This document shows, in pieces, positions 43,794 to 53,199 of a stretch of DNA of 64,000 nt; within the stretch, counting starts at the first letter, position 1, and each line of letters begins with the position of its first letter. The notes under the pieces are model-generated. The model ran no database searches, had not been told where the DNA came from, and was given only the letters and a program-made list of their open reading frames with translations. Origin of the DNA: Palaemon carinicauda (Eukaryota; Arthropoda; Malacostraca; Decapoda; Palaemonidae); NCBI RefSeq assembly GCF_036898095.1, contig NC_090725.1:202846232-202910231 (forward strand). Reading direction: 5' to 3'. The translations under genes were made by a program, and so were the position numbers.

Positions 43794-43799
43794 AATAAA
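43794..43799 (+). promoter_or_regulatory. Polyadenylation signal AATAAA of DIRS-C
   Basis: Lies 348 bp after the recombinase stop and is followed by TTGTTCTCGG. The 3' UTR continues to the ICR at 44351, so a transcript ending here would lack the ICR. That makes a second, longer transcript necessary for replication (inference). Confidence 0.45.
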
Positions 43800-44350
43800 C
43801 TTGTTCTCGGGAACCTTGCGTCTCCTTCACCTATATTGATTTCATTTTAATTATTGAGCATTCAGCCTATGTATATTAATCGGGGATATCTATAATAGCC
43901 TGTTCCTTAATGCAAGCCTTGTTGCACTGGTTTATACTTTCCTTAGCATAAAGGGCTCCACCCTTCTCTGAGGACGGTGGCAGCAGCAAGTTTAATCCTA
44001 CACAGATATAACCTTTTTGTCTATTTCTACTTCGACCAGGGTGCTGGTCGGGGTTTTTCCCTTGGATGCTGTAGTTCCGTAAGGACTATGCTTTACTTCA
44101 TATAGAGTGAGACCACTATATTGTATTGGCTTGCGAGTGATTCATACATAGGTATATGTACTCTTCGTTCGTTTCTAGAGTCTAGTAGGACTCCTCCCTG
44201 TAGGGGGCAGGAAGCGCTTTCATGGCTTATGATTAGTGAAAAGATGTATAACGGTAACATCTTAGGTCTTTCAGTCGAGTTGACTAAGAAACATTCCTGA
44301 GGAGTACGGCACGTATTGAGAATCCACAGATACAGTAATGCTCTGGTATA

Positions 44351-44445
44351 CTTCCATCAGGACGACATGGCTTGAGCCCAAAAAACGGATTTTGAGCGAA
44401 GCGAAAAATCTATTTTTTGGTAAGATGGCCATGTCGTCCTGATGG
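44351..44445 (+). repeat. ICR of DIRS-C
   Basis: CATGGCTTGAGCCCAAAAAA is the complement of the left end (36161 onward). It is fused to CGGATTTTGAGCGAAGCG and GGTAAGATGGCCATGTCG, the complement of the right end (44888-44931). The variant GGTAAGATGG is shared only with C's own right end, showing that the ICR belongs to this element. Confidence 0.9.
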
Positions 44446-44463
44446 ACCCGCCCTGTCCCTTTT

Positions 44464-44464
<1 letters not shown>

Positions 44465-44499
<35 letters not shown>
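44465..44499. repeat. Poly(A) tract between ICR and right ITR of DIRS-C
   Basis: About 34 consecutive A, absent from the left ITR. Confidence 0.95.
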
Positions 44500-44503
<4 letters not shown>

Positions 44504-44549
44504 TGTAGGACCCCTCCCTACATACAGTATCTGTAGCACCTCGTGTATC

Positions 44550-44931
44550 GCTACAAGGAATACAGATGGCGCCGCGAGCGGCGCAGGGCACGCTTGCGAA
44601 ACGGGGAGGAGAGATGCCTTACGAACGGCTCCCCCCTTTCTTATTGTTTTCGTTTTCTTGCCATTTGACCCCTACGAAGTGTTAACTCTATTCGGGGTAT
44701 AGATTGCTATGTGGCGTGTCAAGAATACGTCCGCTGATATTTACGATATCCCTAAGGTCTTTTTAGGGATACTCGCTCCAGGAGTTAGAATTCTGGGTAC
44801 CTTAAGGTAAATTCTCTGGGAATATCGCCGTAGTTGTAATATACCCTAGGAAGCTGCCTTTAAGGAACTTCCATCAGGACGACATGGCCATCTTACCCAA
44901 AAATAGATTTTTCGCTTCGCTCAAAATCCGT
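44550..44931 (+). repeat. Right ITR of DIRS-C
   Basis: Reverse complement of the left ITR. The outer end is the long type (CCCAAAAATAGATTTTTCG then CTCAAAATCCG). Confidence 0.9.
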
Positions 44932-45319
44932 TTTTGAGCGAAGCGAGCTTCCTAAGGGATATATGTACTACAGTGATATTCCCAGAGAATTTACCTTTAG
45001 GTGTTCAGAATTCTAACTCCTGGCGCAAATATCCTTAAAATTTCTCTCAAGGATATCGCATAATATCAGGGACGTATTCTTAACACGCCACATAGCAATC
45101 TTCACCCCGAATAGCGTTTACGCATCGAGGGGTAATGTGGCAAAAATAGAAGGGGAGCCATATCAAGGTTGCCCTACTTCCCATACTACTATTGAGTATC
45201 AAGATGGCGCCATATCCAAGATGGCGGACATTCCTTGTAGCGTTGAGCATGGTGCTACAGATATAGTAGTTTCGGGAGGGATTCTGCGAAGACCTTTTCT
45301 ATAGAAAAGGAGGGTGGGT
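44932..45319 (-). repeat. Right ITR of DIRS-D, with terminal deletion
   Basis: Matches the left arm of the foldback (GCTTCCTAAGGGATATATGT, CCCCGAATAGCGTTTACGC). It lacks the TCTATTTTTGGG and CATGTCGTCCTGATGG segment. It contains AAGATGGCGCCAT and CCAAGATGGCGGAC near 45204-45225. Confidence 0.8.
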
Positions 45320-45390
45320 CCATCAGGACGACATGGCTATCTCACCCAAAATCCGTTTTTTGGGCTCAAGCCATGTCCTCCTGATGGAAG
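45320..45390 (-). repeat. ICR of DIRS-D
   Basis: CATCAGGACGACATGGCTAT, CTCACCCAAAATCCG, then TTTTTTGGGCTCAAGCC. It lacks the ATAGATTTTTCGCTTCG segment that C has. Confidence 0.8.
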
Positions 45391-46169
45391 CTTACCAGAG
45401 CATTACTGTATCTGTGGATTTTCATCAGTGCCTTAACCTAGGGACAATATTTCTATGGTCATCTGGACCATTTGAGACAAATGACGTTACCGTTATCCGT
45501 CATTATCACTAATCATAAACAATGTTAGTGCTTCCTAACCCCTACAGGGAAGAGTCATTCTAGACGGTAGAAAAGGGGCCTCAAGGTTATCATATATTGT
45601 ATGAACAAAAGTATTCACTGGGTATACAAATGGTCTCACGGTTTGTATATATTGTCGGAACAATATCAGTGTCCATTATATCCATTGTTTGTAAGCATGC
45701 AATGATATGAGGTTTACTTACATGAGTAAGTCAAAGAACTCTGGCATCTTAAATATGCAAATTGCCGGGTGAATTAGGATGCAATTACATTCTAATAGAC
45801 ATTTATTTCTAATAAATGACTAAATGAAATAACAAGTGAAAGGAATGTAACATGATAAAGGAATTATACATGCGACGTATACATAAATTATTTTCCCTTT
45901 TGAAAGGGAAGAAATGATGAGTGCCACTCTAAGACTGAAGAAAATTTTTAATAAATTTCTCCTTTATAATTTCTGTAAATGTTGTATCCTATCAACACTG
46001 TGTACTACGTACACACGGCACAAGTGTTATCTGTATAATTCCAAACCTGAGATTTTGAACAGATTTAGTGTCACCATGGTACCCTCATTTAAAGGGTACC
46101 ACACCAGAAGTGTTGACACCTTTTCCCTTTAATTGATAGTCCCAATCAATTAACTGTTCAACGCAGTAA
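45391..46169 (-). other. 3' UTR of DIRS-D
   Basis: Antisense counterpart of the 43450-44350 segment of C (shared: AGAGCATTACTGTATCTGTG, GACGTTACCGTTAT). No supported ORF. Confidence 0.6.
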
Positions 46170-47200
46170 TTAGACAACAGGTTTTAATACACTACCTGCC
46201 GCCACCACATAATGCTTCAGTTCATGAACCTGCTTAGTATAGTGTTTGTAGAACACTGGATGATTTCCATCCAGTATATGAGCGAAGATGCTCAAAGTCC
46301 ATATACTGAAAAAAGTTCAGTGATGAAGCAATTTTCCTCGGATCATGACCTGCGGGTGTACTGTCAGGATCAACTCTGCGAATAAAGTTGAGTGAGCTTC
46401 GCCCTCAGTTGTTTTAGGAATAAGTTTGATCCAGAGGTTTCTCCTTTAAAGATCTGTCCTCCCCTGAATTCTGAAGTTTTACGAAGATAGACCTTTAGAC
46501 ATTCTTCTGGACATAGAGAGACATCTTCCTTCAGAGGGCAGATTCTCCAGGGACCCCACCTCTTAGTGGGTAGCTCGTTCTCAGCGAGAAAGGTTGGATC
46601 AGGAAAGAGATTCAGTTCTCCCGCTTCTGTGAACTGAATGTGGCCCTCATTTCTAGATAGGGCTACTATTTCACTAACTCTAGCCCCAGAGGCTATAGCG
46701 AACAGAAAAATAACCTTTTGGGTTAGATCCTTGAGGGAACAATCTTCATTGTTCACAGATGAGGCATAATGTAGGACCTTGTACAAAGACCATGAGATGG
46801 GCTTTGGAGGTGCTGCAGGCCTAAGCCTTGCGCATGCCTTCGGAATCTTATTAAAGACTTCATTCGCCAGATCCACTTGAAAGGCATATAGAAGAGGTTT
46901 AGTCAAGGCTGACTTGCACGTAGTTATCGTGTTGGCTGCCAGCTCTTGATTATGAAGGTGGACAAAGAAGGACAGACAGAAGTTCATTGAAATTTCTTTC
47001 GGTCCTTTTGATTTTACAAAAGCAACCCCCTTATTCCAAGATGACTCATATTGTCTTCTAGTTGACATAGACTTGTATTCCTCTAAGAATTCTATATTGC
47101 CTTCTGAGATCCCAAATCTTTTCCTAACCACTAGGGCAAGAAAATCATGAAATAAAGGGTTTGGGCTCTCTGTGATAAATCAAAGGCAATTAACTTCTGA
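46170..47200 (-). pseudogene. Tyrosine recombinase of DIRS-D
   Basis: A 253-codon open piece (46370-47131) covers the N-terminal helices and arginine I (IASGARVSEIVAL). It ends at a TGA where F and C continue toward the H-x-x-R box. HDPRK and YTGWKSS are still readable after the stop, and a further shift disturbs the frame before the catalytic Tyr region (about 46250). The ORF end corresponds to TAA at 46170. Confidence 0.8.
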
Positions 47201-48790
47201 ACCCTCTGAGATAGTACTGGGTTCAGTACTAGGGCCAGCCTCAGCCTCAGTTCCTTCACTAAAGGGAGCCTGTTGCTCTTGGGCTACTTGGGAGCCACGA
47301 GAGCTACTCCTCCATGGAAGGATCTCTGCATGTTGAGGACCTTCAGCAGGAAACTGGATGGGATGAACAGGAATTCCTGAGTGCATCCTTTCCATACTAG
47401 AGACATGGTGTCTGTTATTTCCTCTAGGGGATCCTCGTATGGGGCTACATATCGAGGAAGTTTCTTGATGACGCTCATCACGAAGAGGTCGATCTGCAGC
47501 TCGGGGACTTGTTTCCATCTGGCAGAGAATAGGTCTGCGTCTGTGGACCATTCTAACTCTACCGGCTTGAGCCCGAGTAGAGTATCTGCTGTCACACTGC
47601 GGATCGATTTTACATGAACTGCTGATAGGTGCCATCCTTTTAGGCAAGGGATGGCTAACATCACCTAAACTATATGAGACACTCTCTAGCCTTGTCGATT
47701 CCGACATCTCATTATCACTTCGATGTCCCAGATCAGCCTGAGGAGGTCTGATCTGTGTGAAGATAGTTTCCCCAACCACGATAGGACTAACATGGCCTTG
47801 GATAGAAATGACCGAGTCCCTTGGATTTTCCTCTGATGGGAGTGAACACCCCATTCTTCTGACTAGGCATCCATGCGGATGATCTTCAATAGTCGAGGTA
47901 GTTGCAAGGGCACAGTCTTCAATAGGCTTTTGGCCTTTGACCATTGTTAGGGAAGCGATTAAGGAAAGACCAATATCGGTCCTTTTAGATCTCTTCGAGC
48001 GTTTGATGCGTATCTTCTCCAGACTCTTAACGCATCTTTCAGCTGTTCTCTTAGCACTGGGTCTGTCACTATTGCAAACTGGAGAGAGTTCAGAACTCTT
48101 CCCTGTTAGCATCTTGGAATTCTGACTGATTACCATAGTCTCTTGAACGACCCTGTAATCTCCTTTTACATCCCTAAAGGAAAGGAGAGCCGGTGTGACC
48201 TCAGGTTTCGATGGTTTTTTAACCATTGAAGCCTTTGAGCTGGAGAGAATCGAGACTTCTTGAAGCTGATTTTGCATCCCCGATGTTCCAAGAACCGGAT
48301 TACTTCCTTGGATGCTCATAGACCAGCCACTTCGGGTGCTGCCCACACCAGCCTTTTGTCCAGGTACTTTGTTACCTGAACCATTTCTAGGCTTAGTTTT
48401 TGCGTGACTGTGTCCGCAAATTCCGTGGGGATACTTAGGACTGTGTTTAGTCCGACAAGTATCTTTCCTAAGACATACGTTATCCTCTGTAACTTGAATC
48501 CTAAGTACAGTAGGAGGAGAGGGGGCGACAGACTGGAAGCTGCCAATAGGCATCTTTCAGGTCTGACAAGACTGTGAACACCCCTTTTTGAAATAGGGTC
48601 CTTATGTTCAGAAGGATTAACATTCTGAACTTGCTGTTTTATTTGAACTTGTAACAAGTCCAGAATGACTCTGAGTTTTCTTGAGTCCTTCTTGTGAACA
48701 CCAAACTGCCTTCCCTGGAATTCGATGGACTATACTTTCCTTACCACCTGTATGCTCTAGAGCTCTAAGGTATACTCTTCCAGGATGGGG
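47165..48790 (-). pseudogene. RT / RNase H / MT-like remnant of DIRS-D
   Basis: The RT part (48316-48657) has YLGFKLQR and the active-site box YLDKRLVWA, with Lys for the second Asp. The RNase H end and MT-like block lie at 47284-47664 (GWHLSAVHV, ELQIDLFV, PRYVAPYEDPLEE). The stretch between is heavily shifted. Confidence 0.75.
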
Positions 48791-49332
48791 TTAGAGTGTA
48801 GGAAGAGTTGAGGAAATGATGGTGGAGGCATGTCTATTTTCCATCCTAGTCCCATCTTGATTAGGCCTTGGACCCAAGGATCGAACGTCCAGCGATCCTG
48901 AAGGAACCGCCCTCCTACCAGAAGCGTCTCTTTGCTTCAATTGATCAGAAGGTTTACCTCTTCGACCGCCTGCCTGTGGCACCGCGGTCATCGAAACTGT
49001 GGGATGTTGTTGAACAGCCCGAGGAAAATTTCTAGACTTTTCCGTCTTCCTTTTAGGTTGGGGACCCATAACTGTGGAAGACTTTCTCTTTGAAGAGATG
49101 CCCCACTTCTGGAGAAGTCCCATATTCTCCGTGGTGGCTCTCTTAATCACCTCTCTGACTACCTCGTTTGGATAGAGGTCTATACCCCAGATGTTGGAAG
49201 ATATCAGCTTTCTGGTTTCATGTTTCACTGTTGCAGCAGCAAACACAAACTCTCTACAGGCTCTCCTAGCCTTCATAAAGGCATAAAGGTCTTTCACTGA
49301 GGTGGCCAAATGCATTTTGGCCAAGACCATGA

Positions 49333-49336
<4 letters not shown>
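48791..49336 (-). pseudogene. C-terminal half of gag of DIRS-D
   Basis: Homologous to the second half of gag in C (KARRACREFVFAAATVKHET, SSNIWGIDLYPNEVVREV, KWGISSKRKSS). The RGG tail is shortened by an internal deletion and the frame runs into RT-leader sequence. It is truncated at 49336 exactly where a (CT)n tract begins. Confidence 0.75.
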
Positions 49337-49397
<61 letters not shown>

Positions 49398-49433
49398 AAA
49401 AAATTAATAGACGTCTCTAACACTAACAGTGAA

Positions 49434-49497
<64 letters not shown>
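49336..49497. repeat. Inverted (CT)n / (AG)n pair
   Basis: About 60 bp of CT (49336-49395) and about 58 bp of AG (49440-49497) separated by 44 bp of unique sequence. The two can form a long hairpin. The pair sits between the truncated DIRS-D and the truncated Tigger-4. Confidence 0.9.
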
Positions 49498-49500
<3 letters not shown>

Positions 49501-50198
49501 TATTTAAAGAAAATGTTAATGCTTTGTTTGAACAGGTCGTCTTATGGAGAGTGTTAATGACAAGTGTATGAGTCATTTTAGAAATATGTTCAGGAATCGT
49601 CAGATACAGGCTTCTTTGGATAGATATTTCTCCAAAAGAGAAGTGTCAGAAAGCAAAAATGATATAAGTGATTCTATTAAAAAAGCTACAAAGAGTAATT
49701 TTTTAAGTTCTAAAAAAAAATTTTAAAAAAAATTTCAAAAGACAAAAATAATAAAAAAAGAGCATTTTTAATTTTTTAAGTGTTTACAGTAATAGTAAGA
49801 ATACATTTATTATTAAGTGTACATAACATAATTAGCATTGATACGTTTTTATATCTACCGTCTCGTCCCCCCTCCGCCTCCATCCACTACCAGCTCAAGT
49901 TACGTCACTCCAAAGGTAAATAAAATTAAATTTTTCCTTTACAGTACAGTATATAATTCTTATTTATACCTGTAATGTTTTTTAATTATATACATGTACT
50001 GTACTGTACAGTACATGTATATTATATATAAGTATACTGTAGTACAGTGCTTACTATACTATTTTGTTACGTACTAATTTTCAATGTTTTTACCTGGAGT
50101 TTTGCTCACATTAGCTATTCTATTGCCCGCCATACGACATTTTCACCATACAATACCAACTCCAGAACAGATTAATGTTGTATGGCGGGGGTCTACTG
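49498..50198 (+). mobile_element. Tigger-4: right-end fragment
   Basis: Ends at 50198 with GTATGGCGGGGGTCTACTG, a Tigger-type terminal repeat followed by TA. The rest of the element to the left is missing. Confidence 0.75.
49544..49726 (+). pseudogene. C-terminal fragment of Tigger-4 transposase
   Basis: CMSHFRNMFRNRQIQASLDR then YFSKREVSES resembles the C-terminal tail of the Tigger-3 protein (MSHFRRIVQKRKKQ) and of Tigger/jerky transposases in general. No catalytic part is present. Confidence 0.65.
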
Positions 50199-50597
50199 TA
50201 TATCCCCTAGAATTTATGGGTATAATACGATACTTTTCTCTTTTAGAGAAAAGAGGGTACTGTAAACCCTTATTCCCCACCCTGAACGCCGCCATCACAA
50301 GCGGCAACCCTCTCTTTCGTCATCGCCACCGATTAGTAAACTCCGGCTTGACTTAGATAGTCTTATACGACATTTTCACCATACAATACCAACTCCAGAA
50401 CAGATTAATGTTGTATGGCGGGGGTCTACTGTATATCCCCTAGAATTTATGGGTATAATTCGATACTTTTCTCTTTTAGAGAAAAGAGGGTACTGTAAAC
50501 CCTTATTCCCCACCCTGAACGCCGCCATCACAAGCGGCAACCCTCTCTTTCGTCATCGCCACCGATTAGTAAACTCCGGCTTGACTTAGATAGTCTT
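50132..50597. repeat. 233-bp tandem duplication over the Tigger-4 end
   Basis: 50132-50364 and 50365-50597 are almost identical. Each unit contains the Tigger-4 end plus about 165 bp of flank (TTTAGAGAAAAGAGGGTACT, CACAAGCGGCAACCCTC). Confidence 0.9.
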
Positions 50598-52035
50598 ATA
50601 CTGTCTGTCTTCTTTGCCGCCGAGTATTCCGACTTTGAAGTATGACGGTAACTCAGGGTGTACTGTCTTGCAGCCGACAAGTGAATCTATGTTCCTCTGC
50701 CGCCCACGATATTGTCGGCAAGGGAAGCTATGCTTCCTTAGTTTGCAGCCGAAAGTAGGCGGCATACCTGCCGCCACCTTTCTCCCCTGTAAACTGTAAG
50801 ACACGTCTTATAGCCGACAATGTCGCCAACAGGGGAATCTTTGTTCCTCTGCTGACCACGACGGCATCGGCACAGGAAGCCATGCTTCCTTAGTTTTCAG
50901 CCGAAAGTAGGCGCCATACCTGCCGCCGCCTTTCTCCCCTGGAAACTGTAAGACCCTTTTCCCTCCCCCCTCTTTCCTTTAGTGTCGGTCTAACCATCAC
51001 AACATTCTTTTGCCGGTATTCAGACAGTCATCCCAGCTTGCCGGGTTGACCATGTCACCGGCCGGGTCCCTACCAGTGGCGGTTAGGTTGCCGCCTCGGC
51101 CAGACCCCTACCAGCGGCGGTTAAGTTGCCGCCTCGGCCACTTCTTCCTTATGTCCTTCCTTAACCGGAGGTAAATGCCCCGGGGGGAAAGACTGAGCTG
51201 GCCCTGACGGCTGCCGGTGGGAAACCCATTATACTGTTGAGAATTCTTCAGTCCTCTCTTGGACTGCCATCCACAAGCCTTGCATCCGGCAGTACAGCCG
51301 GCGGCGAAAGTTGTGGCCGGATGGCAACTAGAATCAGATGCATTCCTCCCCTTCCATTAGAATTCTCATTCTGGCAAGGAGACAGTAGATGGCAGTAGCC
51401 CTCCTACACTTCCATTTATTGTGCTAAACCATAATACTGTAATAGGAAACCCTCCTTTCCATTCTTTTTCTCTTTCTATCACTTAGTGCCGACAGGCACT
51501 AGCCTAATCCCGGTAGTGTACCGGTAAAACTACAGTATACAACAATACAGTAGCCAGTGAAACTACAGTATATAATAATACAGTAGTTGGAAAACTACAG
51601 TATATAACAATACAGTAATTGGTAAAACTACAGTATACATCAATACAGTAGTTGGTAAAACTACAGTATACAACAATACAGTAGTACAAGTATTTCTAAC
51701 ATACTCTGTGTATCCTTTCGCAGTCTATTGTTGGGACCGCACAACATGCTGAGGTTGAAGTATTCCCTCAACACCCTGTTGAATCCTTTGATTATCGGGA
51801 CACTCATGAAACACCGTTCAGTATTAATATTTTACAGGTGAAGAAATTAGTATAAATATTCACTAGCTCCAGCTCTACGTACGAGAGTTATTCCACTCTG
51901 TATTTTCCCTTATAAGGAATTTAAATATTAATATTGAAGGAGGTCTCAGCGATTGCCTGTGAGAGGAAACACAGATAAGTGTCTTTCCTATTTCCTTTCT
52001 AGCTTACTATCCTAAGCTATTAAATATATTAGCAA
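50598..52035 (+). other. Leader of DIRS-F
   Basis: GC-rich part (50620-51350) with frequent GCCG/CGGC words such as GCCGACAATGTCGCC, resembling the leaders of C and E. A 33-bp minisatellite and an AT-rich end lead to the Tigger insertion. The short frames here are not conserved. Confidence 0.55.
51528..51690. repeat. 33-bp minisatellite, five copies
   Basis: Unit starts AACTACAGTATA and ends AATACAGTAG; copies start at 51528, 51561, 51593, 51626 and 51659. It lies in the DIRS-F leader. Confidence 0.85.
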
Positions 52036-52712
52036 GAGTGAACCCTCGTTTATCGCGGTAGATAGGTTCCAGACCCGGCCGCGATAGGTGAAAATCCGCG
52101 AAGTAGTGACACCATATTTACCTATTTATTTAACATGTATATTCGGACTTTTAAAACCTTCCCTTGTACGTAGTACTGTTAACAAACTACCCTTTAATGT
52201 ACAGAACACTTGATGCATGTACTGCAGTACCCTAAACTAAAACAGGCACAAATATTAAAGGCGATTTTATATCATGCGTTTCCTAAACACGCTAAAAAGC
52301 ACGATAAAAAATGGCAACCAATGTTTTGTTTACGTTCATCTCTGATCATAATGAAGAAACAAACTTATTTAGTGTACACATATATGTATAGGTTAGTTTT
52401 TGCATCGATTATATTGATTATACAGTATGTTGATTTTGTTATTACCAATGTTTTACTTAATTTTTCTTAGGACTTCCAAATGAAATGTTTTTCTTTATGA
52501 CGCCGCCTGAAACGACGGTGTCATAAAGTACTGTACGCTCAGTAAACAACCACGCTCAGAACAAAGAAGGCATTTAACGCGCATGATGAAAGTGATAAAT
52601 AATGATATTTACAGTAAAAGCGTTTACAAAATATGTTATTACAAATATAATTTACCGTATCTATATAAAATCATACAGTACATATTGTATGTAGCAAAGC
52701 AGGAAAACAATT

Positions 52713-52716
<4 letters not shown>

Positions 52717-52797
<81 letters not shown>

Positions 52798-52843
52798 TTT
52801 ACGAACGTACTGTAAATGTAAATTTTAAACAAAAAAAATCAAT

Positions 52844-52903
<60 letters not shown>
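52717..52903. repeat. Duplicated (AG)n tract in Tigger-2a
   Basis: Two AG runs (52717-52793 and 52850-52903), each followed by ATTGTTTTACG and TACTGTAAATGTAAATTT, so a segment of about 120 bp was duplicated. Tigger-2b has only one. Confidence 0.9.
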
Positions 52904-52907
<4 letters not shown>

Positions 52908-53199
52908 TTTACGTACGTACTGTAAATGTAAATTTTAAACAAAAAAAAATATGATAGGTTACAAAATGTAGACTTTTAAAACCTTCCCTTTAACTTAATG
53001 CATACAGTACTAAACTATAAAACAGGCACAAATATTAAAATGTTAGAATATTAAAGTAAAAAATAAAGATTGTTACTGTACTCACCACGAAAGAAGTTCA
53101 AGAAAAACTTGAATGATGATGGCGATGAATTTGCTGCACAGTAGAAATGATGATGATGAAGCTGATGATGTCTTCTACTGTGCAGCCAATGATAGTATT

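Larger units (their letters stand above)
36161..44931 (+). mobile_element. DIRS-C: near-complete family-2 DIRS element
   Basis: About 8.8 kb with ITRs at 36161-36515 and 44550-44931, a 2.2-kb leader, intact gag, RT/RH/MT with two lesions, recombinase with one small deletion, a polyadenylation signal, the ICR and the right ITR. This is the best complete template in the window for the family-2 architecture. Exact borders are uncertain by up to five bases because of T-runs. Confidence 0.9.
36155..49336 (-). mobile_element. DIRS-D: family-2 DIRS, degenerate, carries DIRS-C near its end
   Basis: The terminal 6 bp (AACGGA, 36155-36160) and 44932-49336 belong to D. The right flank of C (TTTTGAGCGAAGCGA) continues the same terminus. 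About 58 bp of the terminal repeat are missing before GCTTCCTAAGGG at 44947. Genes run leftwards and gag is truncated at 49336, where a (CT)n tract begins. RT has YLDK at the active site, and several stops make the copy inactive. Confidence 0.75.

Noticed and set aside
36161..44931. LTR retrotransposon interpretation of the RT/RNase H ORF
   Set aside because: There are no direct LTRs, integrase or protease; termini are inverted and a tyrosine recombinase is present.
50132..50597. Direct repeats considered as a CRISPR or LTR pair
   Set aside because: Tandem, without spacers or an internal coding region; a simple duplication explains them.
51504..51689. Cys/Tyr-rich repeated peptide on the minus strand
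   Set aside because: Produced by the 33-bp minisatellite; not a gene.
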